Source: Pseudomonas capeferrum (GTDB taxonomy: Bacteria; Pseudomonadota; Gammaproteobacteria; Pseudomonadales; Pseudomonadaceae). From it: 64,000 nt of DNA. Positions within the stretch are counted from its first letter, which is position 1. Each line of letters starts with the position of its first letter. The notes under the pieces were generated by a model that worked only from the letters and a program-made list of their open reading frames with translations, had not been told where the DNA came from and searched no databases. Positions 9,385 to 17,147 of the stretch are shown piece by piece. Both the position numbers and the translations under genes were made by a program. The stretch covers positions 1 to 64,000 of the forward strand of contig NZ_JAAMQM010000003.1 in assembly GCF_013523055.1 (NCBI RefSeq). Direction: 5' to 3'.

Positions 9385-9834
9385 ATGTTTCGCCCTGCCC
9401 TCGCCTTTTTCGCCCTGACCCTGTCCAGCGCCGCGTGGTCCGCCGACGCTTGCTCGGTCGTGATTCACAGCACCGACCAGATGACCTACGACCTGAAGAC
9501 CATCGCCGTGTCGGAAAGCTGCAAGGCGTTCACCGTGAACCTGCGACACACGGGCACCCTGCCCAGGAACATCATGGGGCATAACTGGGTACTGACGAGG
9601 AGGGACGACATGAAAGGCGTGGCGGACGATGGCGCCAAGGCAGGCGAGGCCGCCGACTACATCCAGCCGGGCGACAGTCGCGTGCTGGCACACACGCGGT
9701 TGATCGCCGGTGGCGAAACGGATTCGATCACGTTCGACACCAGTGTCTTGAAAACCGGTGAAGCGTATGAGTTCTTCTGCTCCTATCCCTTCCACTCGAG
9801 CATGATGAAAGGCGTGCTGACATTCGGCGGTTGA
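9385..9834 (+). CDS. azu: Azurin, periplasmic blue copper protein
   Basis: 149 residues: a 20-residue signal peptide (MFRPALAFFALTLSSAAWSA) and a mature chain of about 129, the usual azurin length. All type-1 copper ligands are visible. The first histidine is in MGHNWVL, and the cysteine, second histidine and axial methionine are in FFCSYPFHSSMMKG. The conserved N-terminal disulfide is suggested by ACSVV and ESCKAF. It is a one-electron carrier linked to denitrification and redox-stress responses. The frame extends upstream to 9214, but only the ATG at 9385 gives a signal peptide. It appears monocistronic. Confidence 0.96.
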   Translation: MFRPALAFFALTLSSAAWSADACSVVIHSTDQMTYDLKTIAVSESCKAFTVNLRHTGTLPRNIMGHNWVLTRRDDMKGVADDGAKAGEAADYIQPGDSRVLAHTRLIAGGETDSITFDTSVLKTGEAYEFFCSYPFHSSMMKGVLTFGG

Positions 9835-9860
9835 AGCGGCAGACGACAACGAAGGTGAAA

Positions 9861-9878
9861 CCGTGGCGCGAGCCACGG
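9861..9878 (+). terminator. Hairpin after azurin
   Basis: CCGTGGC, loop GCGA, GCCACGG: a perfect 7-bp stem between azurin and the convergent sigma-factor gene. No T-run follows, so it is at most a weak or factor-dependent terminator. Confidence 0.4.
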
Positions 9879-9909
9879 CGGCCTGCGTCGCAGCTTTGTC
9901 AGCGTCCGC

Positions 9910-10410
9910 TCAAGCCTCGGCCCATTCGCGCATGCGCACACGGCAATGCTTCATGGCATTGACGATGTGCTTTTCCACCATGGCCTTAGACAGGTTCAAG
10001 CGCGTGGCGATCTCCATGTGCGACAAGCCTTCGAGCTTGCGCAGCAGGAAGCACTCGCGGCATGTCTCGCTCAGTTCGCCCAGCGCCCGTTGCAGGAATT
10101 CGAGACGCTCTTCCTGCCCGAAAGCATTGTGCGCGGGTGCGACGAAAAAACGCTCATCGATTTCCAGGACTTCCAGCGTCTCCGATCGGCGGACCTTGTT
10201 GCGACGGTGGCCGTCGGTGACCAGGTTCAGGGCAGTCCGATAGAGGAATGCGCGGGGATGGGATATCTGCGTATCGTCGCTTCGCTCCAGGATCCGCAGA
10301 TAAGCCTCTTGAGCGATATCCTCGGCGGCATGGCGGCTGCCGAGCCGCAAACGAAGGTAGCTGACCAGTTCACGGTAGTAATGCTCGAGCAGTACACCCG
10401 AAGACGGCAT
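9910..10410 (-). CDS. ECF sigma factor, FecI/iron-starvation family
   Basis: A 166-residue sigma-70 factor of the extracytoplasmic type. Region 2 covers residues about 8-72 (LLEHYYRELVSYLRLRLGS, AAEDIAQEAYLRIL, HPRAFLYRTALNLVTDGHRR). Region 4 covers about 105-160 (RALGELSETCRECFLLRKLEG, with helix-turn-helix SHMEIATRLNLSKAMVEKHI). The frame is open to 10524, but that longer version would read through the upstream Fur-like site, so MPSSGVLLEHYY at 10410 was chosen. It resembles FecI- or FpvI-type sigma factors more than PvdS as I know it. A role at the receptor promoter is therefore plausible but unproven. No anti-sigma (FpvR/FecR) gene is adjacent. Confidence 0.85.
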   Translation of the reverse strand: MPSSGVLLEHYYRELVSYLRLRLGSRHAAEDIAQEAYLRILERSDDTQISHPRAFLYRTALNLVTDGHRRNKVRRSETLEVLEIDERFFVAPAHNAFGQEERLEFLQRALGELSETCRECFLLRKLEGLSHMEIATRLNLSKAMVEKHIVNAMKHCRVRMREWAEA

Positions 10411-10482
10411 CGAGAGCGCGTTCCTTGTAGTCCGATGGAGAGTGAAGCTGGATGCAGGCCAATTAATGGCACGGCAGGACAC

Positions 10483-10503
10483 ATAAATTATAATAATTCT
10501 CAT
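10483..10503 (-). promoter_or_regulatory. Fur-box-like site upstream of the ECF sigma gene
   Basis: Read on the minus strand the site begins ATGAGAATTATTATAATTT. It is AT-rich, about 70 bases upstream of the sigma start, and matches the GAGAATTATTAT-type Fur sites known from Pseudomonas iron-starvation sigma genes. It predicts repression by Fe-loaded Fur. It is the most conspicuous AT-rich stretch in this region. Confidence 0.65.
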
Positions 10504-10601
10504 GAAGTTTAAAGAGCTTGTCACACGTATGCCCTGTCATGAGTGGACATATTTGCTTGGATCTCTTCGACAGCAAGAGGGCCGTGACACTGCCGGACAT
10601 A

Positions 10602-12212
10602 TCACAGACCATCGCGCCGCGGACCAGATGCCAGGTGTCGACCGTACCAGGGCCGGCGTGGCACTCGATCGGCCAAGCGATCGGCCTCCTCCTCGGGACT
10701 GAAGATGACCTGCAGCGCCAGCTTCATGGTCTCGATATCCAGCTTGCCGGTGCCTCCACCGTTGCCCAGTCCCCAGGCACCGCAGCCATCACGGGTCGGC
10801 CCCAGCCAGGGCTCGGCCACGCGCACCCAGCGCCCTGGCGCGAACCAGGGGATACCGTCGACCATCCGCTGCCGGACCTCGCCAGGGTGCGCCTGCTGGT
10901 GAGCCAGGTACCAGTCGTTCAGGCGGTCGTCGATCCAGCCGTGGAAGGCCCAGAATACCGGGTTCACGTGGGAGGAGAACGGATCGCCGAGAAAGTCGTT
11001 CTCGGCGCGAAACCAGCGGTCCGAGAAGTCATAATTGCGCCGGGCGTAAGCCATCGGGTAGCCCGAATCCGGGTCGCGCCCCAATGACGCCCAGCGCATG
11101 TGCAGCCAGTCGTGAACCCCCAGTTCGATGCGCGAACCCAGCTCCCCCAGGCACAGGGTGCTGAGGTACTGCGGGTCGTGCAGCTGGGCTTCCCAGAGCT
11201 GGAAGTTGGCGTACAGGCCGTGGCTGCTCTTGACGTAATACAGCCACTGGGTGAAGGCCTCGTCGTCACTGGCCTGCCAGTTGGGCGGGACACTGTAGCC
11301 ATCGCGATTGCTCAGGTAGTCGACGAATGCCTGGGTGCCTTGCGCCAAGGACGGCCGAGGCGCGGGCAGACACGTCCAGGAACGCAGGTCCTGGACTTCG
11401 CGCACGCCCTGCAACATGTGCCGGTGCATGAACAGGAAGTCCTCGCCCGAGCCGTTGCGATGGCGGTCATGACCGCGTGCATTGCGCTCCTTGCCCAATG
11501 GCCCCACTTGCCACCCCAACGCACGGACCATCTGCCGTCGCGAGTCGTCGATGCGGTGCCAGCGATCTCGACCGGCGTGCCATAGCTGATGGTAGTAGCG
11601 TCGCTGCGGAGAAATCAGGTCTTCATGCAGGGCGGCCACGAAAGGCAAGCGTTCGCAAGCCTGGACGAACGGCCTGCGGGTGGCCACGAAGCGCGCCTGC
11701 GGCCCGGAGTAGCCGGATTGCGTACCGGCCAGGCGTACCTGGCCACTGAGCGTCGCGCTGCCACCGCCCTCGCTCCAGTCGCCCCAGATCTCATCGAGGA
11801 CAGCCTTGCAGTCGTACGCCTGCCCGGAGGGTGCCACCATCTTCCAGCGCACGGCCGGCAGACGTTCGGCGGCCAGGGGGCCATAGACCTGAAGGCCATC
11901 GTCGCCATAGGGCGCGCGACCCAGGTAGCCGCGCAGGGCCCGAGCGCCCTGCCCCACGTCCAGCAGCAGTTCCAAGGGCCGGGCCAGCTCGACCAATGCC
12001 GGATGCTCGTCCACCAGGCGCCAGTCCCAGATGCCCACGAGGCGTTCGCCCAGCAAGGCGTTGGGCAGGTCGTCGACCGGCACCGCGGGCTCGTCGCTGC
12101 TCAGCTCCGCCTCCCGGGCCCGCTCCCATTCGCGCCGCGCGTAATAGCCAGCAGGCAGCACTACACTCGCGGCCACCAGGCCGGCCAGCATCTTTCGACG
12201 TGACACCTTCAT
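10602..12212 (-). CDS. pvdP: PvdP, pyoverdine chromophore tyrosinase (Tat-exported)
   Basis: A 536-residue periplasmic copper tyrosinase that oxidises the D-Tyr/Dab precursor of ferribactin towards the pyoverdine chromophore. Residues 1-25 are a Tat signal (KVSRRKMLAGLVAASVVLPA). The histidine-rich copper-site regions are in the C-terminal half: FLFMHRHMLQ, LGVHDWLHMRW and VNPVFWAFHGWIDDRLNDWY. The protein length fits PvdP. The gene diverges from pvdM, and each of the two has its own PvdS-type box. The assignment rests on Tat signal, histidine motifs and context. Confidence 0.92.
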   Translation of the reverse strand: MKVSRRKMLAGLVAASVVLPAGYYARREWERAREAELSSDEPAVPVDDLPNALLGERLVGIWDWRLVDEHPALVELARPLELLLDVGQGARALRGYLGRAPYGDDGLQVYGPLAAERLPAVRWKMVAPSGQAYDCKAVLDEIWGDWSEGGGSATLSGQVRLAGTQSGYSGPQARFVATRRPFVQACERLPFVAALHEDLISPQRRYYHQLWHAGRDRWHRIDDSRRQMVRALGWQVGPLGKERNARGHDRHRNGSGEDFLFMHRHMLQGVREVQDLRSWTCLPAPRPSLAQGTQAFVDYLSNRDGYSVPPNWQASDDEAFTQWLYYVKSSHGLYANFQLWEAQLHDPQYLSTLCLGELGSRIELGVHDWLHMRWASLGRDPDSGYPMAYARRNYDFSDRWFRAENDFLGDPFSSHVNPVFWAFHGWIDDRLNDWYLAHQQAHPGEVRQRMVDGIPWFAPGRWVRVAEPWLGPTRDGCGAWGLGNGGGTGKLDIETMKLALQVIFSPEEEADRLADRVPRRPWYGRHLASGPRRDGL

Positions 12213-12246
12213 CCACTGTACTCATGACGTGACTACTGCTGCGAAA

Positions 12247-12270
12247 ACGAATGGTCGAAGGCGCGATTTA
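12247..12270 (-). promoter_or_regulatory. PvdS iron-starvation box for pvdP
   Basis: On the minus strand, TAAAT (12270-12266), exactly 16 bases, then CGT (12249-12247), 35 bases before the pvdP start. This is the exact -35/-10 arrangement recognised by PvdS-type sigma factors. Confidence 0.85.
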
Positions 12271-12279
12271 GAGGGTTTG

Positions 12280-12303
12280 TAAATTCTCCCGGCCTCGGCT
12301 CGT
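12280..12303 (+). promoter_or_regulatory. PvdS iron-starvation box for pvdM-pvdO-ptaA
   Basis: TAAAT at 12280-12284, 16 bases, then CGT at 12301-12303, 57 bases before the pvdM start. It lies only 10 bases from the divergent pvdP box, so the two promoters are back to back. Confidence 0.85.
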
Positions 12304-12360
12304 TTCACCCAACACGTTCGAACGGCATGGGGCCGTCGCGCAAGCGGGTCGCATAGGCAA

Positions 12361-13737
12361 ATGAAGAAGCAGTCTCTTTTCTCGCGCAGGTGGCTATTGG
12401 CATTGGCGCTCCTGATCTTGCTCCTGCTGGCCGCAGGCGCCTGGTGGTACTGGGTCTATCTGGAAAAACACCCCTATAGCCGCGAGATCGAACAACGGGC
12501 CAATGCCTTGCAAGCCCGCATCCTGGCCCTGGACGCGCACCTGGATGTGCCGCTGAGCTACGGCAGCGACGGTCAGGAAGCGGATCGTGACGGCCCGACC
12601 CAGTTCGACCTGGTCAAAGCAGCCAAGGGACGCCTGAGCGGGGCTTCGATCGCTATCTGGTCCTGGCCGGAGTTCTGGAGCGGGCCCCACTGGCCGCATC
12701 GCCCCACCCCAGGATTCGAGGCGGCGATGGCCAATGAACTGGAGGTGCGCTACCGCATCATCACCAGCATCGCCAAGGATTTCCCCGCCCAAGCCGGCAT
12801 TGCCCGTACCCCGGCCGACTTCCGCCGGCTGGCCAGCGAAGGCAAGTTCGCCATCGTCATCAGTCTGCTCAACGCCGCGCCCCTGGGCGATGACATCGAC
12901 AAGCTCGACCATTGGGCCGCGCGCGGCATGCGGGTATTCGGCCCAGGCTACGTGGGCAACAACCGCTGGGTCGACTCGGCCCGCCCGCTGCCCTTCCTGG
13001 GCGATTCGGTCGACCCGCTGGGCGGCCTGTCGGACATCGGCCGCCGGGCGGTGACCCGGCTCAACGACCTCGGTGTGCTCATCGATGTGTCGCAAATGTC
13101 CAGCCAGGCCCTGACCCAGGTCACTGAGCTGAGCCGGGCGCCGGTCATGGCCTCGCACACCGGGGTGCAAGGCCTGATGGACATCCGCCGCAACCTCGGC
13201 GACGCGGACCTGGCGCATATCAAGGCCACCGGCGGCCTGGTCAACATCGTCGCCTACTCGCACTACCTCAAGCCGTTCTCGCGCCTCACCATCGAGAAGA
13301 TGAACGCCCTGCGTGCCCGTTATGGCCTGCCCGATGTGCAGAACCAGACCCAGATGGGCACCACTACCGACCCGGTCTTTTCGATCTGGTCGGAGAAGAA
13401 GTTCGGCGAATACCTCACGCCCTTCTACGACATCCTCGGCGCCGAACCCGAGGCGACCCTGGCCGACTATGTCGACTCGATCGACTACGCGGTGAAGAAG
13501 ATCGGCATCGACCACGTCGGTATCAGTTCGGACTTCAACGACGGCGGCGGCGTGGTCGGCTGGGAGAACGTCAGCCAGAGTCGCAACGTCACCGCCGAAC
13601 TGATGCAGCGTGGCTATTCCGACGAAGACATCGCCAAGCTCTGGGGCGGCAACTTCCTGCGTGTGTGGGAAGCCGCCCAACAGGCCGCCAAGCCGGCCGC
13701 CCCTCCCGTCGCTCGACACTCGCAAGGAATCCCATGA
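12361..13737 (+). CDS. pvdM: PvdM, periplasmic dipeptidase-like pyoverdine maturation protein
   Basis: 458 residues of the renal dipeptidase (peptidase M19) fold. One N-terminal membrane segment, residues about 10-30 (WLLALALLILLLLAAGAWWYW), anchors it facing the periplasm. Metal-site motifs are visible: ALDAHLDVP (the DxHxD pattern), ASHTGVQGL and HVGISSDFNDGGG. PvdM is needed for oxidation of dihydropyoverdine during chromophore maturation rather than for peptide cleavage. Its stop overlaps the pvdO start by four bases (ATGA), so the pair is translationally coupled. Transcription starts at the box at 12280-12303. Confidence 0.93.
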   Translation: MKKQSLFSRRWLLALALLILLLLAAGAWWYWVYLEKHPYSREIEQRANALQARILALDAHLDVPLSYGSDGQEADRDGPTQFDLVKAAKGRLSGASIAIWSWPEFWSGPHWPHRPTPGFEAAMANELEVRYRIITSIAKDFPAQAGIARTPADFRRLASEGKFAIVISLLNAAPLGDDIDKLDHWAARGMRVFGPGYVGNNRWVDSARPLPFLGDSVDPLGGLSDIGRRAVTRLNDLGVLIDVSQMSSQALTQVTELSRAPVMASHTGVQGLMDIRRNLGDADLAHIKATGGLVNIVAYSHYLKPFSRLTIEKMNALRARYGLPDVQNQTQMGTTTDPVFSIWSEKKFGEYLTPFYDILGAEPEATLADYVDSIDYAVKKIGIDHVGISSDFNDGGGVVGWENVSQSRNVTAELMQRGYSDEDIAKLWGGNFLRVWEAAQQAAKPAAPPVARHSQGIP

Positions 13738-14612
13738 AAAGGCTCACCTCACTGATTGCCCTCGGCTGCCTGTCGCTGTCGTTCGAGGCGCTTGCCGCCG
13801 ATCCGACCACGCCCGGCGAGGTGTTCAAGGACTGCAAGGACTGCCCGGAAATGGTCGTACTGCCCGCCGGCAGCTACCAGATGGGTACTCCCGACGATGA
13901 ACTGGGCAAACAGCAAGATGAAGGCCCGCTACACGAGGTGACCTTCGCCAAGGCCTTCGCCATCGGTCGATTCCACGTGACCGCGGGTCAATGGCAGGTC
14001 TATGCCCGGGAAACCCGCACGGTGCTGCCGGACGGCGACCTGCGTCCGGGCCGCCTGTGCAGGAACGGCAAGCCCAGCTACCCGCAGGGCCCGACCCAGC
14101 CGGCCGTTTGCATGACCTGGGATGAAGCCCGTGGCTACATCGACTGGCTGGCGAAAAAGACCGGCCAACCCTATCGCATGGTCAGCGAGTCCGAACGTGA
14201 ATACGCCGGTCGCGCCGGCTCGACCGGGCCCTTCCCGTTCCCCTTCGACCAGGAAGGCGAGTACCAGATCAGCAAGCACGCCAATACCTACGGACCTCGC
14301 GATGGCTTCACCCATACGGCGCCGGTCGGCAGCTTCCCAGCCAATGCGTTCGGCGTGTACGACGCGCACGGCAATATCTACGAGTGGGTCGAAGACTGCT
14401 GGCACACCGACTATGTCGGCGCGCCCACCGACGGCAGTGCCTGGACCACTGGCGGTACCTGCACGCACCGCCAGATTCGCGGCAACGATTACCTCGAGCC
14501 GCCGATCTTTTCCCGCTCTGGCAATCGCAACGAGCGCGAGCCCGAAGTGCGTGGCGACTGGCTGGGCTTTCGTGTAGCCCGCGTGCTCAAGGACAGTGAC
14601 GAAAACCGATAA
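13734..14612 (+). CDS. pvdO: PvdO, formylglycine-generating-enzyme-like maturation protein
   Basis: 292 residues with a Sec signal peptide (residues 1 to about 20, ending EALAAD). The rest is a sulfatase-modifying-factor (FGE/SUMF1) fold: PEMVVLPAGSYQMGT near the N-terminus, then DAHGNIYEWVEDCW and the C-terminal GDWLGFRVARVL. PvdO acts in the periplasm on the final oxidation steps of the pyoverdine chromophore. The start at 13734 gives the signal peptide and the ATGA overlap with pvdM. A 23-codon upstream extension of the frame lies inside pvdM and was rejected. It is the second gene of the pvdM-pvdO-ptaA operon. Confidence 0.92.
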   Translation: MKRLTSLIALGCLSLSFEALAADPTTPGEVFKDCKDCPEMVVLPAGSYQMGTPDDELGKQQDEGPLHEVTFAKAFAIGRFHVTAGQWQVYARETRTVLPDGDLRPGRLCRNGKPSYPQGPTQPAVCMTWDEARGYIDWLAKKTGQPYRMVSESEREYAGRAGSTGPFPFPFDQEGEYQISKHANTYGPRDGFTHTAPVGSFPANAFGVYDAHGNIYEWVEDCWHTDYVGAPTDGSAWTTGGTCTHRQIRGNDYLEPPIFSRSGNRNEREPEVRGDWLGFRVARVLKDSDENR

Positions 14613-14630
14613 CCCGCAGGGAGAGTGCCC

Positions 14631-15737
14631 ATGTCCGCCTTGAGCCGACGCCGTTTCGTAGCCGCAGCCACCTTGAGCGGGCTTGCACCCGCCCTACCCG
14701 CCTGGGCGGTCGACACCTCGACGCCCGGCGTCACCGACTCGGCGGTGGGCGATGACATCATCCGTCTGGACTACAACGAAAGCCCCTACGGTCCCTGCCC
14801 CACGGCGATCCAGGCCATGAGTCAGGGCGTGCGCCAGAGTGGGCATTATTTTCCTGAACACGAAGGTCGCCTGATCGAACTGTTCGCCGAACAGAACCAG
14901 GTACCCAGCGACCATGTGGCGGTATTCTGCGGCTCGCGTTCGCCCCTGCAATACGCCCTGGCGCGCCATGCCGGCCATCGCGGCGTGGTCACCGCGGCGC
15001 CGACCTACGACTCGGTGGCCAATGGTGCCAGGGCGGTGGGCGCGACCGTGCGCGAGGTGGCGCTCGATGCCCGTCACGCCCATGACGTGCGCGGCATGCT
15101 GGCCGCTGATCCGGCGGCCGGCGTGCTGTACCTGTGCAACCCGAACAACCCCACCGGAACCTTGACGCCGCGCACCGACATCGAGCATCTGGTGAGGAAC
15201 AAACCGAAAGGTTGCCTGGCGATCATCGACGAGGCCTATATCCACTTTGCCGATGTGCCTTCCTGCCTGGAGCTGGCGGTCGAGCATGAGGACGTGCTGG
15301 TGCTGCGGACCTTCTCCAAGCTCTACGGCATGGCGGGCGCCCGCCTGGGCCTGGCGATCGGCAAACCGGCATTGCTCCGGGACCTGCAGCGCCTCAATGG
15401 CTACAACTTCATCCCGCTCGCCGCGGCCATGGGCGGTATCGCCAGCCTGGAGCAGAAGGATCTGGTGACAGAGCGCAAAAATCTCAACCGACGTGTCCTC
15501 CAGGCCACCACCGAGTCCCTGCGCAAGGCCGGTTACCAGTGTACCGAGGCGCAGGCCAACTGCTTCATGGTGGCGCTTGGTCGACCCGCCAAACCTGTGA
15601 TCGAAGCACTGGCGCAACGGGGTATTCGCGTGGGTCGAGTGTTCGGAGCATGGCCGCAGTGGATGCGTGTCAGCGTGGGTACGCAGGCGCAGATGCAGGC
15701 GTTTATGGGAGCGTTTCTTGAGGTGATGAAACGCTGA
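14631..15737 (+). CDS. ptaA: PtaA-like Tat-exported aminotransferase (pyoverdine side chain)
   Basis: 368 residues of fold-type I PLP aminotransferase, histidinol-phosphate aminotransferase subgroup. Residues 1-29 are a Tat signal (SRRRFVAAATLSG...PAWA). PLP-binding landmarks are NPNNPTGT, DEAYIHFAD and FSKLYGMAGARLGL, whose lysine is the likely cofactor site. A periplasmic aminotransferase of this subgroup (PtaA, described in P. fluorescens) turns the chromophore-linked glutamate into alpha-ketoglutarate. PvdN, the P. aeruginosa enzyme giving succinamide, belongs to a different PLP subgroup. The ATG at 14631, with an AGGGAGA ribosome site, is preferred to GTG at 14625. It follows pvdO by 18 bases. 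Confidence 0.8.
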   Translation: MSALSRRRFVAAATLSGLAPALPAWAVDTSTPGVTDSAVGDDIIRLDYNESPYGPCPTAIQAMSQGVRQSGHYFPEHEGRLIELFAEQNQVPSDHVAVFCGSRSPLQYALARHAGHRGVVTAAPTYDSVANGARAVGATVREVALDARHAHDVRGMLAADPAAGVLYLCNPNNPTGTLTPRTDIEHLVRNKPKGCLAIIDEAYIHFADVPSCLELAVEHEDVLVLRTFSKLYGMAGARLGLAIGKPALLRDLQRLNGYNFIPLAAAMGGIASLEQKDLVTERKNLNRRVLQATTESLRKAGYQCTEAQANCFMVALGRPAKPVIEALAQRGIRVGRVFGAWPQWMRVSVGTQAQMQAFMGAFLEVMKR

Positions 15738-15898
15738 TCTCGGGTTCTTTTCATGTCACAGCACAGGGTTCATTGACTTGGCGGCCCCTCATGGGAGCGG
15801 AGGACTTGCGGCCTTCTTTCTGCGCGACCGCGCAACGAGAAGCGCCAGGCCGTCAGTCATGCTGAAGATGTCTTTCGGCTTTTGAAATCTTCCGTGAG

Positions 15899-16002
15899 GC
15901 CACTGTCCTCGTCGCGGGACAAGCCCGCTCGCCACAGAAACGGGCCTTCGCTGCGACGCCTACCGGTGGCGAGCGGGCTTGTCCCGCGACGAGGACAGTG
16001 GC
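15899..16002. repeat. REP pair: 37-base perfect inverted repeat
   Basis: Arms 15899-15935 and 15966-16002 are exact reverse complements, with a 30-base loop. Similarity continues imperfectly for about 10 more bases outwards on each side. The core GGGACAAGCCCGCTCGCCAC matches the element at the window start apart from one base. It sits in the 453-base gap between ptaA and the acetyltransferase gene. That gap otherwise holds only the promoter box at 16131-16154, and I see no gene in it. Confidence 0.88.
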
Positions 16003-16130
16003 TTCACAGAACATCCCCAAGCTGAAACAAGCTCCAGCATCCAAGGGGATTGCTTTCCTTGGCTGCCGGGTTTGACCAGAGGGGCTGGATGGATTCATAC
16101 CACCTATCATTGGCCCGCCCGCCCAACGGC

Positions 16131-16154
16131 TAAATCCAAGCTATCTGGCTTCGT
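16131..16154 (+). promoter_or_regulatory. PvdS iron-starvation box for the acetyltransferase-pvdA-pvdE operon
   Basis: TAAAT at 16131-16135, 16 bases, CGT at 16152-16154, 36 bases before the acetyltransferase start. It matches the other exact boxes of this locus. Confidence 0.85.
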
Positions 16155-16190
16155 TTATCTCTCACTCACCTCTGACCAGGAACCGTAGAG

Positions 16191-17147
16191 ATGAACGATC
16201 CGAATACGCCAGGCCCTGCTCCCGCCAATGCCTGCGCACAGGCCGTTCACAGGTTTGATGAAACGGCCAGCGTGCAAGCGCTGCTGGCCGTCTGCGAGGC
16301 TGCTTTCACCCAGGCCCCTGGCCTCAAGCAGTTGTCACTGACAGGCCCACTTTCAACCGCCGTCACCACGCTGTCGTGCGAGGGTCTGCTGCGCCAGAGC
16401 GGCCAGGACCTGTTCATCTGTACCGCCCAGGCATTCTGGCAATCGCCTCGTCCCTGGCTGCCCAAGGCATCGTTCGTCGCGCCCCCGGTCGAGTTCGTGA
16501 CCACGGGTGAAACGCGTCACCCACTGCGCCCCATGCCGAGCTCGGGGCTGCTGTACCGACGCTTCATCCCCTGGCTGGGCCAGACTCTGACCTTCGAGAT
16601 CGCCGATGCCGATCGCGACCTGCCTGCCTTCAACCGCTGGATGAACAGCCCCCGGGTCGCCGAATTCTGGGAAGAGCAAGGCAGCCTGGAACGGCACCAC
16701 GCCTATCTGCAAACGTTGCTGGACGATTCCCATGCGCAGCCCGTCATCGGTCGATTCGATGGCGTTGCCTTTGGCTATTTCGAAACCTACTGGGCCAAGG
16801 AAGACCGGATCGCCCCTTTCTATCAACCCCACGATTTCGATCGAGGCCTGCATCTGCTAGTCGGCGAGGAGGCATTTCGCGGCAAGGCGTTCTACACGGC
16901 CTGGTTCTCGTCGCTGTGCCACTACCTGTTCCTGGACGATCCGCGCACGCAACGCATCGTCTGCGAGCCGCGCCACGACAACCACCGGCAGATCGCCAAC
17001 TTCGAGCGCAGTGGCTTTACCGGCGTCAAGCATTTCGACTTCCCGCACAAGCGTGCCCTGTTGGTGATGCTGTCTCGGGAGCGTTTCTTCGAAGACCGTC
17101 TTTACCAGCCTTTGGATAACCACCCACATCAGGAGTCAACGACATGA
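16191..17147 (+). CDS. GNAT acetyltransferase, IucB/PvdYII-like
   Basis: 318 residues. The C-terminal half is a GNAT domain of the siderophore (IucB/PvdYII/RhbD-like) type: TFEIADADRDLPAFNRWMN, RVAEFWEEQG, then FYQPHDFDRGLHLLVGEE, RIVCEPRHDNHRQIANFERSGF and DFPHKRALLV. Enzymes of this kind transfer an acyl group to N-hydroxylated ornithine or lysine. The N-terminal 120 residues are variable. It overlaps pvdA by four bases (ATGA). The predicted peptide has no acetyl-hydroxyornithine position, so its substrate here is uncertain (see findings). Confidence 0.82.
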   Translation: MNDPNTPGPAPANACAQAVHRFDETASVQALLAVCEAAFTQAPGLKQLSLTGPLSTAVTTLSCEGLLRQSGQDLFICTAQAFWQSPRPWLPKASFVAPPVEFVTTGETRHPLRPMPSSGLLYRRFIPWLGQTLTFEIADADRDLPAFNRWMNSPRVAEFWEEQGSLERHHAYLQTLLDDSHAQPVIGRFDGVAFGYFETYWAKEDRIAPFYQPHDFDRGLHLLVGEEAFRGKAFYTAWFSSLCHYLFLDDPRTQRIVCEPRHDNHRQIANFERSGFTGVKHFDFPHKRALLVMLSRERFFEDRLYQPLDNHPHQESTT

